DNA from: Cristatella mucedo
Taxonomy: Eukaryota > Bryozoa > Phylactolaemata > Cristatellidae
Direction: 5' to 3'
DNA: 64,000 nt
NCBI GenBank assembly: GCA_009760855.2
Contig: WPIO01000010.1
Span: forward strand, 2,507,001 to 2,571,000
This document shows positions 10,700 through 23,474 of the stretch, in pieces (position 1 is the first letter of the stretch; the number at the start of each line of letters is the position of its first letter). The position numbers and the translations under genes are program-made. The notes under the pieces were generated by a model. It ran no database searches. It had not been told where the DNA came from and was given only the letters and a program-made list of their open reading frames with translations.

Positions 10700-13600
10700 A
10701 CTTCCTCATGACTTTAAGCGTTAAGCGACCTACGAGGTCCGACGTTATAGAGTACCTGGATATAAATAGATTTTTTCCACTTAGGATACAATACAAACGA
10801 CATATATTTTTGTTTTGTCACTCAAGTGGTTCCGCGGTTGTCCTAGGCTACCGTAATCGGAAACAGACAGGTGGATGTAAAATCCCTGAGGCATCCTGTC
10901 ATGATTCGAGCTCATAGGAAGTCGGTGTTTAGCTGGCGACAACGCAGGTTTAAAAAAATGGAATGTTTCTAGCAATTCCCTCATTGCATGCTTGAAAAAG
11001 CCGCCGCCACATAGCCCGCGAGGCCGGTAGTGAGCCGCAGCGCTTAGTTAAGGGTCGTTGTACGGAATGTTGCTTTTGCGCCTGCTCTCGATCTCGCGCT
11101 TCCTCCCCGGGAAATGTACCGCGCAGCTGGGCATGATGACCGAATTACCCGGCGCGGCTTCTCTACTAACTTCTACAAAAAATTATTGGGACGTATCCAT
11201 TAAAAAATTAAAAATTTAGAAAGAGACGCTTGATCGTTGATGCCGAGGCATCGCCAAGCTGAAATGCGCTAACGCTCTATTTTGGGAGGGACAGGATTCT
11301 AAGCTGAGCTTCATCTCTGGTTTAGGTAAACATGGATTCTCTGTAGACGCCGTATTAATAGAGGACCTACTGGCCCAGGACCCTACTGGCTAAGCGCAAA
11401 GCCACAAATCTCGCAGCAACTTTAATTAAAGATGAACCGAAAAGATGTACCGAAAGATGCCCGTAAAGATGAACCGAAGCCTTAACCGATTCACTTGGAC
11501 CTTCGGCCGTGACGTTCCTTCGAGCCGGCTTGCTGCTTCGATGCTGGCCGCGCAGGCCAGCCCCCTGCCTTAGCAAGTTTGGTGCCATTCTAAAGCAACT
11601 TCCGTCATCCGGGGGCAGGGAGGGTGGCACGTCCGGGACTCTCAACAAGGAGGAACACCAGAAAAAAACTAACTCACCTCGGAAGTGCTATCACGGCGAA
11701 CTCGCCATCTATGCTGCCTCGACCGAAGCCGAATCTCGGCAGCCATTCCGTCCGCACGCTGTACGTTTAGGCTTCCCTCGTCGTCTCGTTCATCTACACC
11801 AGTGATTAGAAATTCACTCGACATTTTGTCAAAGCAGGCGCCAAAGCGATGCTTCTTATCTCGAACTTGACTCGCAGCCGACTGCCAGACGCTGGCTGGA
11901 CTCTCGGCGTAGGCGCAATGCTGCGTTTGCCATTGTGGATCCCGACGCTGATTTTCGCAGTCGAAGCCATGGCAACGACTCGCAGAATGCTTGAGGCATT
12001 TACGGACCTGTACTTGTCGAACGTGAGATGAGTGTTTTTGAGAGAGGACAATTCAGGCCATCGCAGATACTAGGCTCTTCGAAAACGCTCTGAAACCCAC
12101 GAATCATCTTTGGGCTTAGCTTATTGCATGCCGTTCACGGTCTAGCTTTACCTCAGCTCAAAAGCCTAAGCGATTTCGCACTCGTTCAGGTTTTGCTGCC
12201 AAATTTTGAGAGTACAAGATGCTTGTGTTCTCTTACCATTTCTCATAGGAGACGCAGAATCGCGGAACGGCGGTGCCATTGTGGCGCTATCGCCAATATT
12301 TACCGTCAAGCGGCTTTTAGTTTCGTAAACAAAGAACAGGTGTATTGCAAACGGTTGATGTTAGAAGTCGCGGCAAAACCAGAATAGTTTTACTCTTTCA
12401 CTGCGTCATGCAACGCAAATACTGAACGTGCCACACGACGAGTGTTAAATTGCCTACGACCTACACAATGCTTTTTGAGGCGTGAAAAATGCAGTTAACT
12501 CTGAGCCTCTAAGTGACAGCAGCAGTAGAACGAACGAAGGTACGTATTATTGCAGTAAAGATGTACGATCAAGTGGCAGTTCCGGTCCCTCTTGCGCCTC
12601 GATGATCACGAGATGCGCTGCTAGGTCGCTGTAAGTCATGCAACCTTAAAAAACTCAGTCGGCAGTTGGGAGAATCTGCGGAGTCCTCTAGGCTCAGGCC
12701 AACAAGCGGAGACTAAATAGAATGGAAGGATAAATAGCGACACTGGCGCGATCATTTCAGTCGACAAGTGTTGGACGGCTTCGCACTTTCTCTACGAGTT
12801 CCTCCTCCCCCGCCTTGGCAGACGCGGGCCCTTGTTTGCTACGATAGTGATTTACTGGCAAACAAACTTAACGGATAAAAGGTGCAACGATAATCTCCAA
12901 GTTGCTAGTCAGAAAACTACTCAAGCTTGGAGATGAAATTCCGACTCTGAACGTCGGCTGATTCTCTTGCTTTCTCTGCCATTCAAGGTCAATGGAAATG
13001 AGAGAGCCCGGATTTCCGTAAGATAAGGGGGAGAATGAGGACCCGGCTCGCCAATTTGAGTAATGCAGACCTTGTGGACAGAAACTACTCTGATAGTTTC
13101 GGTCGGCAGCAAGACAGTCCGTTCGATGCCATGGCAGACAGGTGGCGTTTCCTTTTAAAGTCGACCTTGCTGACCTGCGGTCTTGACCGCCGAAGATTCT
13201 GCTGCTTCTTTAGTTCCTGCATCCAGGGCAGACCTGTTGTGCTCATGAAGGTTAGCGGACCTTAATTTGTACCCAAGAAATGAGACTAATTGATCTCGTG
13301 TTTCTCTGCATAGTGCCCGGCAGGTCACTTTCTCTTTGCAGCTGCTTTGCCAGCCGGTACTATTGTTTTTTTTACAGCTGGACCAGGATTCCTTACACCG
13401 AAGGGCTTCAAAAAAATTTCAAAAATTAGCAATCACGCTGCGTTCTTTATTATTTTTAAGTTTACAAGATTTACCAGCATAGCCAGTCATCTGTAGCAGC
13501 AGAGGAGTCCTATGCCTTCGCTAAGCTCGGCGTACAAAGTGACGCGCGGTCTGACCTGGTTTTCTCGGCACTTTGAATAAGCCGTTAAAGATGCAACGAT
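10700..13600. other. No gene or repeat recognised
   Basis: Open frames of 60-98 codons overlap on both strands (for example 11367-11805, 12124-12387, 13035-13265). None carries a recognisable domain or clear splice borders. Parts near 11020-11160 and 12800 are more GC-rich than the surroundings, so unrecognised exons or a promoter are possible. Confidence 0.4.
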
Positions 13601-13629
13601 GTGGTTGGTGTAACGTGGGGTATGACTGC

Positions 13630-15000
13630 ATGGATAATATGGTTAGTGGTAATATGCACAGTGTAGTCAGCAGCCATAAGCACACCAAGCAAATAACATA
13701 AAAAGAGCTGAGCAGATTCTCTGTGAAGCAAAAGCTTCCTTTTCATTTAACCAATTCAGCAAATTTCACGATGTCATTCGGAAGTTCTGTATAGGCTTTG
13801 GGCGAATACAAACTAAGTGGGGGGGGGGGGTCACGAAAGGTAATGAGGCTGCTTCGAGTCAACGCTAAACTGCTCGTTTAAGAAGACCTGGTCATACGAA
13901 GCATCCCTTGAGTAGGGGGTAGTCCGGATAAAAAGGCTGAAGACAGAGAGTTAAAAATATCAAACTGAGTGAAAAAATCATCATCATGAATCAATACGCT
14001 GCTACATTAGGAAGGAGCCAGCGCCAGTTGAGGAGTAATGATGTAACTGCGAAACTCGCGACAAACAAGCACTGGCTGCAAGTGTTGGACCAACTTTAAG
14101 CTCCTGACTACACAGGCCGAAATACCTCAGAGCTGTGAGTTGGAGATGTCTACTACGGATATGAAAACTACATTGACCAGCTTGAATATAGAGTCTCTTT
14201 CTAATAAAGCCCAGTTTTTGTTAGGCAATCTAGCTAAAGTTAGGCAGACCGTAACCAGGGAGCTTACGGGGTCGCCTCATGAATGCTCACGTTGGAACAT
14301 GACTTTTAGATTCGGTGCAGATGCCATGGAAGATACGTTGGCAGAGCTTATAATGAGCGCTATGCTTGTCAATTTCGCAACATGTTTGCCATAAACTAAT
14401 AATAGTTTGGTTTTAACTTTATTCAATTTGAGAATTTTTACGGCAATCCAAGGGTGTTTGGAAGCAATACGTGTAGCGAGGAAGTTGAGCAATATTTACT
14501 GGAAGGCTTCGAGGAACCAAAGCGTCGATACAGCTCTGTGCCATGTGCACACAAGCGAAAGTCCAGATTGTGCTCGTCGATTACATCGGTAAGCTGGAGA
14601 GTACTAATTGCGACGAGATGCGGACCAAGGACAGAGCCCCGGGATACCGTGCGCTCTGTTTGTTCCTGGGATGACCGTGGCCCGTTGACATCAATCAGCT
14701 ATGCTAATCTACTGGAGTCTCCTACTCTCTTCTACGGTGTCTGCTACTGAGATGGGACCTTAGCCATTGCAATGCAGTGCCAGCAATATTTGGGAGAGAT
14801 GAAAGGCGCTCGAGAAGTCCTCGTCGATCAATATAATTAATTACTGCCATAAGATTAAGCAAAGCAAGTAGAGAGACTTTAACCGAGTAGTCTGCATTCC
14901 TACGAAAGTCGTTATACATCCGATGCAATGCTGACTCCGTAGAGTGATTAGCTCCGAAACTAAATTCAAACTTGCTTGCTAAATTCTAAGTTTCAAAAAG
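13630..15000 (-). mobile_element. Old L2 LINE copy, antisense, RT to 3' end
   Basis: Reading the minus strand downward from 15000, the frames give: SKFEFSFGANHSTESALHRM (RT region 2); YIDRRGLLERL..NIAGTALQWLRSHLS (after motif A); TVSRGSVLGPHLVAISTLQL (motif B region); DFRLCAHGTELYRRF (where the L2 motif C FYADDTQLY should be); ILKLNKVKTKLLLVYG; LERDSIFKLVNVVFISV; and VVRSLKLVQHLQPVLVCRE. Fragments of the L2-A 3' UTR follow, near 13640-13700. Catalytic aspartates are replaced and the frame is repeatedly broken, so this is a long-dead copy, older than those at 15380 and 26375. Confidence 0.8.
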
Positions 15001-15379
15001 GGTAAAGGAAAGGAAAAGTAAGGGAAAGGAAAAGGAAAGGTTTAGGTGTTCTTCTACTACTCATTCAAGTGTCTTTGATAGGAACGGGTAGAGTGGGCGG
15101 TAGCTGCATTAGTTCTCTTGGTCTAGTTCTGCTTTTCTAATGAGTGGCTTAAAAACCCCTTTTTGAAAGGTGCAGAGGCAGGGCCTGATGTTAATAGCAT
15201 AGCGCAAGGGTATTATACCGTAATTCGACTTCTAACCGTATTAGAAAACCAAAGCAGCAGCGGATGTATGAATTAGAAAAATAAGTGGAATGCACAGCAA
15301 TCCTGTCTAATTAAGTTAAAATTGACCACAAATAGGAGGCGCAAAGTTATAATTTTGAATAAATATTAAAGTACGCCCT

Positions 15380-16875
15380 CGTTGTATGTACCCACCAAAT
15401 TTTATGTCATATATTGAAACCTCTAACCTTGCAAGTAAGTTCCAGTCTGGCTTTAGAGCTAATCACTCCACAGAGTCAGCATTGCTTAGGGTATACAACG
15501 ACCTACTCAGGAATGCAGACATAGGTAGAGTGTCTCTGCTTTTTTTGCTCGATCTTTCGGCAGCTTTTGATACTATCGATCACAAAGTTCTTCTAGAGCG
15601 CTTCTCATTTCGCCTGGGCATCACTGGCACTGCTCTGCAATGGTTCAGGTCCTATCTCAGTGGGAGACTCCAGAGTATTGATGTGAATAGACACAGATCA
15701 CTCGAGGTATCTCTGAAATATTGGGTACCGCATGGCTCAGTGGGGTTCTTTTCACGGTTTATAATTTCCCTCTTGCTGATGTGATTGCCAAGCACAATCG
15801 AGGCTTTCACTTCTATGCGGATGCCACTCAGTTGTACCTTTGCTTTGATCCCTCTCAGCCTTCGAGCACCTCAAATTCTCTCAACTCACTTGATACATGT
15901 ATTGATGACATCCGCACATAGGTGGCAGCAGATTTTTTCAAACTAAACGATGATAAAACTAACTTACTAGTTATGGGCAAACCCAGTGTGATTCAATAAT
16001 TGGAAAGGCTGACGCTCAAAATTGGCTCTGCCAGCATATCTCCTGTTGAATCAGCTCGAAATCTAGGTGTAATATTCCAAAGCGACCTCTCGTTAGACAA
16101 CCACATCAGCTCCACAGTCAAATCTGCCTACTTTCAGTTAAATAACATTGCTAAAATTCGGGCTTGTTTAGATAAGGATACCACGTCCAAGTTGGTCTAT
16201 GCATTTGTGACATCCCGACTTCACTTCTGTAAATCGCTGCTTGCTGGCCTACAGGCATGTGCAATCAGGCGATTACAGCTCGTGCAAAACTCCGCAGCTA
16301 GGCTTGTCTGTCGTGAGCGTCGCAGTTGCCACATCACACCTTCTCGCCGACCTGCACTGGCTACCAGTCAAGCAACGTATCGACTTCAAGGTTTTATCGC
16401 TCACTTTTAGGTCACTTCATTCTTTGGCTCCAGCCTATCTCTCAGATCTACTCCCCCACCAGGCAAAGCATCGTACCACCCGCTTTTCGGAATCTAACAG
16501 TATACGAATACCTCGTACAAACCTCAAATCATTTGGAGACCGTGCATTTAGTTCGGATGCTCCAAAAACCTGGAGCTCATTCCCTACTTTCGCCAGAACA
16601 TCCCCTGACATGACCACATTTAAAAAGAACTTAAAAACGCACCTATTTAGGACAGCATTTAGTGGGTCCCTGTGATTCGTCCTTCATGTACTTGTGCGTG
16701 CTGACCCTGTGCATGTCACCCTTAACCATGTTATTCATGTTTATCAAGCAAGATATTACTCACCTTTCAATCGCGCTTCCTTTTGCAGCAAATGTAAAGC
16801 GCCTAGAAAGAGATTGAGTTCTCTGATGGCGCTTTATCAATTGCATAAATTATTATTATAATTATTAATTTCAAT
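15380..16875 (+). mobile_element. L2-A LINE, 5'-truncated, RT plus C-terminal domain
   Basis: This is the best-preserved RT in the window. It shows KFQSGFRANHSTESALLRVY, motif A LFLLDLSAAFDTIDH, GITGTALQWFRSYLSG, a frameshift at the 'GSV' turn near 15740, FHFYADATQLYL (motif C, normally YADD, here YADA), FFKLNDDKTNLLVMG, PVESARNLGVIFQSDLS, and the L2 C-terminus LVQNSAARLV to LKTHLFRTAFSGSL with a stop at 16675. The 3' UTR with 'aaatgtaaagcgcctagaaagag' and 'gcgctttatcaa' follows, then (ATT)n. Two frameshifts, in-frame stops and the loss of the second catalytic Asp make it inactive. The endonuclease domain is absent, as expected from 5' truncation. Confidence 0.92.
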
Positions 16876-16879
16876 AGCC

Positions 16880-18890
16880 TTCATGAGGGGAACATTCGAC
16901 CTATAAACAGCAGACAAACCAGTCACCATGCAGAGCTCAGGAATCAAATGTAGCACTTCGGGCCCTTTCCGAGAAGGCTCTTTCTTGTTTGGTCAAGTGA
17001 CGAGAAGCGCCTGATAAGGCCACGTGATATTAATACTATAGCACTACAAAAGGATTTCTAGTTAATCGATAGGCATGCGTTAAGCTGAATTTAAAAAAAG
17101 CAATAGCAAGTCTTGCATACTTTAACAAACCTCTTTATAGTAAGCGAAATAGCTAACCACTTCGTTATTGAACAACTTGAAGGTATTCGTTGGGTCTAAA
17201 TTGAATGCAATGTCGTCGACTCAGTGGATCCTATTGTTGTACCTAAAATACATAATGCTAGGCTTAAAGCAAAAGCATTGCATAGACGGGTAATTTGTCC
17301 GGCCAAGTAATTGTATGGCACACCAACAGTGTTCTATCTATCCTCAGAAAAGATTGGTTATGGTAAGACTAGTCTTCGGTCACTTGCATTGCACTATTCA
17401 ATGCAAGAATTGACATAATGTAAAACCAAGAGGTGTCTCGGAGCTATCCACGTTTGCCCTCTACTGCTTTGTAAAATGAAATGACCCGGTTATTTTCAGC
17501 AACCTAAGATTGGCTGAGCAAATATAACCATAATGTCTTTCATCCAAGAAAGTCAACTCCTTTGTAATTAAATATTGTCAAATGCAACAGGTGTATTGGT
17601 AATATGCCACTACTTATTGCACAAATGCCATGTACACAAGAATTGCCTTTCTAACCGATTTCGTTCTCTCTGATTATTCACTTAGCTGAGCCGGCAGTGT
17701 ACGCAGTAACACAACCCGTGAATGATGGCACGAAAGGAGGCCACATTTGAGAATCGACTCCTTATGCAATATAGTTTTCAAAATGAAAATTCAAAAAAGT
17801 AAGCCTATATTTGACTGTGCTGTGAAATAAGTTTATTGCGTTGGACATACTTAATTACGATTCCACGACGTATAGCAAGCAAAGCTTTAACTAGACCAGC
17901 AGTTGTCACTAGTCAAGGTCAACGAACAGCATTGCAGCCACAAAACAACAATTTAACCGTACGAGTCCGAATGGGGAAAACGTAATCGCGTTGATTAGAT
18001 CCATCTCCGAGCTAGCGAAAACGTTAATGCATTTAGCATTCCATCTTAAAGAGACTTGCCTTGTGATTACAGTCCTTCCATTTAGTGCCTCCATGCATTC
18101 GCCACAATAATTCTCCCACAGACGTTCTTATAGATATTCCACAAAGCCGCGAACCGATTCATGTCTTAATATCTTGTGAACAACGTCAACATTAAAAAAG
18201 ATTCCACCATCAAATTGACGGATTGAATAACAAAATCCTGGCCACACTATGAAACTAAGAAGACAGAGCTGACGATTAACATGTAACAGAAAAAACAGTC
18301 GCTACCAAATAGAACTTTCAGTAGTTCAAAATCTGGCTTTCTCATTTAGAAATAAATGAATTTCAGCAGTAGCATTACAATAATTTCTGTTGACTTGTTG
18401 CATTTCAATATATGCAAAAAGTTGTTTCAACACGATATTGTAAACTATAAAGACTGCCAGGCTTCCTAGTGGAAACTTTCTTACCAACTTTACTATTACC
18501 TTGACCATCGAGTGATCCGCTCTAATTTTGCTCCAGAATTCAGTAGTCTAAAGACAGGCAATAGCAAAAACCGTCAAAAAAGTGCTGCATACACAGAGAA
18601 AATGCATAGTTCAGCTGCGAGTACTTTCAGATAAAAATCAGCCTGTACCTCCACGGGTAACCCATTTCGACGTATACAGCTTCATTCCGTCGAAAGCATA
18701 CACTCCGCCAAAGGCAGCATAATGTCGGTGAAGCAACGCAATTCTGGTGGGTCGTAGTCGACATCATAATGGTAAATATGGAGAGTAGGCGACAGTTTAA
18801 ACTTTAAATAATTTGTGACTAATCGCACCGACTGTCCCGATGTGCCTATACGAGCTGGACGAACGAGCTAACGTCTAGGCACATCCGTGC
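16880..18890. other. No gene recognised; AT-rich spacer
   Basis: Only short, unrelated frames occur (longest about 61 codons). No LINE, SINE or splice-bounded exon was recognised. Confidence 0.45.
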
Positions 18891-18899
18891 CGGCGAAGG

Positions 18900-19105
18900 A
18901 GCATTGGTCATGGACGGTGAATTGAAACCTATGCCACTCATACAATATCCGGGACACGCTGCGGCCTGCGAGTAGTGCGATATTTAAAAAGGTAACTGCT
19001 ACTTCCGACTCAGCCCCGTATATAAAAAGGCGAGAAGCAGACCGAAGTCTCTCTCTTTGAGAGACTTTTTGCTAGTCTTTGTCGTCAATGGCACTGCCGA
19101 AGCGA
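18900..19105 (+). promoter_or_regulatory. TATA-containing inverted-repeat copy 1 (promoter- or LTR-like)
   Basis: The core 'gtgcgatatttaaaaaggtaac' at 18976-18998 and 'acttccgactc' are followed by a TATA box (tatataaaaagg, 19019-19030), 'gagaagcagacc' and 'ttgcta'. The same elements, in the same order and spacing, occur on the opposite strand at 23690-23475. The arrangement is typical of a core promoter with conserved upstream and downstream flanks, or of the U3/R part of an LTR. Confidence 0.5.
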
Positions 19106-19339
19106 GCGGCTCAGGCGAGCCGCTCGAGCGTGAGTCGCCTGCTTACCTTGCTTTATTCTTCTTTGCGAGTCTGCCAAGACCGTAGTTTTACGGCACTCTA
19201 CTTGTTACAGGTAGGCTACAAACGACGAGCGTGCGGAAATTTTCAGCGCTGCAGCAGTGCAAACGCTCGCCCTCCGAAAAAGCGTCAGCGAAGTCGCTCA
19301 GAAAACCGCAAAGCGAGTTGCAGAGGACACTCAGCATAA
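19088..19339 (+). CDS. Small basic ORF downstream of TATA box (hypothetical)
   Basis: The first ATG after the TATA box at 19019-19030 opens an 83-codon frame (MALPKRAAQASRSSVSRLL to ENRKASCRGHSA). It is Arg/Ser/Lys-rich with no recognised domain. A cryptic junction 'ttacag|gtaggc' lies inside it near 19209. The corresponding ATG is not conserved in the inverted copy at 23475-23690, which argues against a shared coding role. It could be the start of a transcript or chance. Confidence 0.2.
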   Translation: MALPKRAAQASRSSVSRLLTLLYSSLRVCQDRSFTALYLLQVGYKRRACGNFQRCSSANARPPKKRQRSRSENRKASCRGHSA

Positions 19340-19702
19340 TTTGACGAGCAGGGTCTGCCTGCCTCCGCTAGCTCTATTTTTAATTTAGTTTACTATGGAG
19401 GAGGATATTTTCTTCTCCCGGGTCAAAATGAAACGTGACGACTGCCGCCCGATGCCTGTGGCCAACGCTACAACCCCATTCCGATCTAGTCCTGCCAGGT
19501 CGCGCCGACTCGCCGCTTAGTCAGCGTTAGCATATTTTAGAGCTTCCTTTCCTACTCGTAAACTTAATCGCGCCGCTGGCTCGCGCTCAAGCTGCCGAGA
19601 TTGACAACTTGTCTCGGCTTGGTCTGCTTGGCACTTCATTGAGCTGGGAAAGCTCAGGCTTAGTCCGTATTACGTTTACAAGGAGAGAAATTTTAAATAG
19701 TC

Positions 19703-19855
19703 GCTGAAGCGACGGCCTCTTTTCTATTGCGGCAGAAGGGCCTTGGTGGCTATCGTCGCCATCACCAGCAGCGGCAATCGCCCACCGCAGGATTCAAACC
19801 CACGACCTTGGGGCAGAGGTCGTGAAAAGCAACCGCCATACCTAGTGAAAGCCAT
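19703..19855 (-). mobile_element. tRNA-derived SINE-1 copy
   Basis: The antisense SINE-1 has a body 'gccttggtggctatcg..cagcggcaatcgcccaccgcagg', a B-box equivalent 'attcaaacccacgacc', and a head 'cgtgaaaagcaaccgccatacctag'. Confidence 0.78.
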
Positions 19856-20284
19856 CGTTGTAAAAAGTCGTCATGAAAATTAAAAAGTCGCATCCGGCTA
19901 AGAGTGATTAGGTTGAGTACTGACGTAATCGGTCAGCCGCGGTAAGCCCGATTCTTACGTTGGCCAAAGTTCTACTCCGTGAAGCCGAGTATTTAGCCAT
20001 TTGTTTCTGGGCCAGGCTCGTAAATGGAAAGAGCTGTGTGGTGAGCTCCAGCGCAGTAGGTGCGCATTGTCACCCGGAATTAGCATGTAACGGTTCAAGG
20101 CACTGAGATTCGTAGTGCCTCGAAAAATGTTCTATGAACCAAAACAATTGTCACGCGTCTAGAAGAAAGCGTTGCCAACGCTTAGCTGTGGGTTTTCGCT
20201 CAGCGACTACCGTTGTGGCTTAGGTACGGAATGAGTGGAAAAACCAAGGGAGAGGGAGACTACCAGCTTCATTCAGAAGACTGC

Positions 20285-21058
20285 TTGTGCAGCTAGCCAC
20301 CCCGTTCGATCCCTATCTAAGATTAGGAGCTATTTTCTACAGTCGCTTGCGAAAAACTAAATGAATTAGCTTCCTAGTTCTCTGTCGGCTTGATTAAGGT
20401 AATTACCGTTTGGCTGGGCTACCAAAGAAAGCAAATAGGCCACTGGAAATGGCTACGTATATGGTTTCAAGGCTAGTTTTTAAGTCTCAGACGTTGGAAC
20501 GTGTGTCTCTTTTGCTAAAAGAGCTGGGACGGCTGCCGATTAATCAGCGGATACAGAGCAAAGTTCTTACGCTGATCCACAGGGCGCGCCGCCACGGCAC
20601 GGCTTGGCTCGTCCGCACCTAGCTGAACTGCGGCACCAGTTTCCGCCTCCTCGGGCCCTCAGGTCCTGTACGGACAAGTTATTAGCTGTTCCATTCCCTC
20701 CGGTTAAAGACCGTTGGCGACAGAAGCTTTAGCTTTGCAGGTCCCAGACTGTGGAACTCGCTTCCACAATTCTTGCGCAACGACAACTACTCTCCTACTG
20801 CCGATTATAGCACATCCTTTTCAGCGGTCCTGAGCTGCTACTTCTATTCTGCTCACTACCTCAACTGCTCTCCTGACTCTGCTGTGCTTCCCACTTTCTC
20901 TTTGTTGCATGAGACGAAGTCTGTTGACTACCGAATGCGTTCCGAAAGCCGCTTAGGCTGTGAGTGCGCTATACAAAACTCTCCTGCGTAACACCCACAT
21001 GGTCTTTATGACTTTGTGGAGTTACAGACGGAGATACATTACATTACATTACATTATA
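20285..21058 (+). mobile_element. LINE-B (second L2-like family), C-terminal part and 3' end
   Basis: The frames read LAGLPKKANRPLEMATYMVS, RLVFKSQTLERVSLLLKELG and INQRIQSKVLTLIHRAR, then WRQKL..FAGPRLWNSLPQF (20710-20770), then YFYSAHYLNCSPDSAVLPTF and SVDYRMRSESRLGCECAIQN. This is the region after the RT palm in L2/CR1-like LINEs. It ends with 'ggtctttatgactttgtggagttacagacggagatacattacattacatt'-type sequence (the last part a pentamer repeat). Frameshifts and stops make it dead. Confidence 0.8.
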
Positions 21059-21084
21059 ACCTCGTGATCCCAACCAGCTTTTTA

Positions 21085-21230
21085 TGGACATCATAATAAT
21101 GCATTTGATATAGTGCCCTCTGAGAACTCAATCTCTCCCTAGGCACTTTAGTTTTCTGCAAAGGAATCACGATCGAATAGTTAGTGGTACAATACTCAAT
21201 GAAAAAACATAACATGGTATGGGGTAAATA
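21085..21230 (-). mobile_element. L2-A 3' tail, antisense
   Basis: The sequence 'ataataatgcatttgatatagtgccctctgagaactcaatctct' (in parts) and 'aaaggaatcacgatcgaatagttagtgg' match the antisense L2-A 3' end. Confidence 0.7.
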
Positions 21231-21794
21231 TTAGCGCCGATTGTCGTCCCAGGAAGTTGAACCTGTGACTTGTGGCACCATTATTATGATTGCTTGTGCT
21301 TTCACTCATTTATTATTTATATTGGTACGAGAGTATTTTATAGTATTCATTCGGAGTTTGAAGCTATCAAACAGCGGATGGTAAGCTCGAAGATCTGCAC
21401 CGTAGCTTCATTTAGAACTGCAGCGAACAAGCAGGTAAGGAACTTTAACAGCATCATTGAGCGCCCAGCAGGTGAAGTTTTCTAATCTCTCAGCAGCGGT
21501 CCTTCAGAGTAAAAAATGGATGATAAGCGAAGGCTTAAAAGTGGCTCCTTCGATACCTAAGTAGTAAGCGTGGAGCCGGCTTATTTAAATTGGACGAGTT
21601 TAGGCATCAATGCACGGGCTACTGCTATCTTACGTTAGCGCTCGTTTCTCCTTGTAGCTTAATAGCGTCCGCATCCTAGCCGATGTGTGACTACGTCCTC
21701 AGCAAAAGGGCTGGTACTGTTAACCTTTTTACATTTAAAAAAATCCGCAGCTAGAGCTATTTAGAGGTGAGGTGACGTTAGCTAAAAGGCCTTT

Positions 21795-22535
21795 GTGTCA
21801 CATCCGATCCCTATCCAAGATTAGGAGCTGTCTTCCACAGTGGCTTGTAAAAATTTAACTAGCTCTTTAGTTCTGTCTCGGCTTGATTATTTTAATTCCC
21901 TTTTGGCTGATCTGCCAAAGAAAGCTATTAGGCCACTGCAGCGGACTATGAACATGGCTGCAAGGCTAGTCTTTAAGTCCCAGCGGTTTGAGCACGTGTC
22001 TCCTTTGCTGAAAGAGCTAGGATGGTTGCCGGGTTGAGCAACGGTTTCAGAGCAAAGTTCTTACGTTGACCCACAAGGCTCGCCACGGCTTGGCTCCTTC
22101 GTACCTCGCTGAACTGCCGCGTCAGTTTTAGCCTGTTCGTGCCCTCAGGTCCTGTGTGGACAATAAATTAGCTGTCCCATTCCTCTGCTTAAAGACCGTT
22201 GGCGATAGAAGCTTTAGCTTTGCAGGTCCTAGAGTGTAGAACTCGCTTTCACAACTGTTACGCAACGACAACTGCTCTCCTACTGCCGACTATGGCTCAT
22301 CCTTTGCAGCCGTCCTGAACTGCTACTTCTATGCTACTCACTACCTCAACTGCTCTCCTGACTCTGCTATGCTTCCCACTTTTTCTTTGTTGCGTGGGAC
22401 GAAGTCTGTTGGCTACCGAATGCGTACCGGAAGCCGCTTAGGCTGTGAGTACGCTATTCAAAACTCTCGTGCGTGACACCGGCACGGTCTTTGTGGCTTG
22501 CGGAGCTACAGACGGAGATGCATTGCATTACCAGA
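21795..22535 (+). mobile_element. LINE-B copy 2, C-terminal part and 3' end
   Basis: The frames read LVLSRLDYFNSLLADLPKKA, RPLQRTMNMAARLVFKSQRF and EHVSPLLKELGWLPG, then the LINE-B tail peptide (KSVGYRMRTGSRLGCEYAIQ). The 3' UTR 'acagacggagatgcattgcatta' shows almost no pentamer tail. It is about 80% similar by eye to the copy at 20285-21058, in the same orientation 740 bp away. Confidence 0.8.
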
Positions 22536-23474
22536 CAGGGAGCGTGCGTGCCGAAGCTTGACGAGCTTGCCGAGGGCGCTTGACAGAGAGGCTCTCACAG
22601 AGACCGTGGAAAGGCAGTAGAGGAAGGGAGGGCGCATAGCGCTAGAGGTCGAATAGAGGGAGGCAAACTGAGTCGGTCAGGCTATGATAGAGGACGCACA
22701 CCGAAGGCTGAGGGGCAGAGAGAAAGACAAGTAAAAAACAAGCCAAGCAGAGAGACCGGGAGAGTGACACTCTTTGGAACTCACGGTCCTTTTCTGTAAG
22801 CGTCGACGCTTATGAGGTCAACCCATCAAGAAGAGAACATATTTTGTTCCACGAGCTGCATGCTGTCTGCGAGAATTCCGAATGAATGCAGCATGTCAAA
22901 CTACCACCTTAGCTTCGTTCAAGTCCAGCTTAGGCGACATTTCGGCTAAAAACGTCACCCCGATAATTTTAGAACGCTGGCTTTGCCTACATTAGGATTC
23001 GGCTACTGCATTGACCGCAGCTAGTGTTTCTTCAAAACCCGTTCACCTCTGGTGAGCAGAAGATTCCTCGGATAGCAAGTCTCAATAGGCTCTGCGATAT
23101 CCAACAACGTGTTCGCTTAAGCTAAGAGACTGCGCTTGCGACGAGTAACCGCACCGGATGTCGGCAAAGGGCAGCCATTCCAATGACGCGGCTAAATACA
23201 AAAGGAATAGCGCAAGAACCTAGATCTGAACTTCAGACAGAAATACGATAGCCGGGTCACTCTTACTAATTCGCTTAGCGGCATAACGCGCGAAGCTCGT
23301 CAAAACCTGACGCTAGCCCCGCGTCGCATGAGAAAGACGAAGCACTCAGAATTACGCACGCAGCACTGTGAACCACGCCAAACGAGCGTCAGCACAAAGC
23401 CTTAACATTACAGCCGATACGACAGCAGCCTTGAGGCCAAATCATTACGGACCATTCCAGCTAACGTTCAGTAC

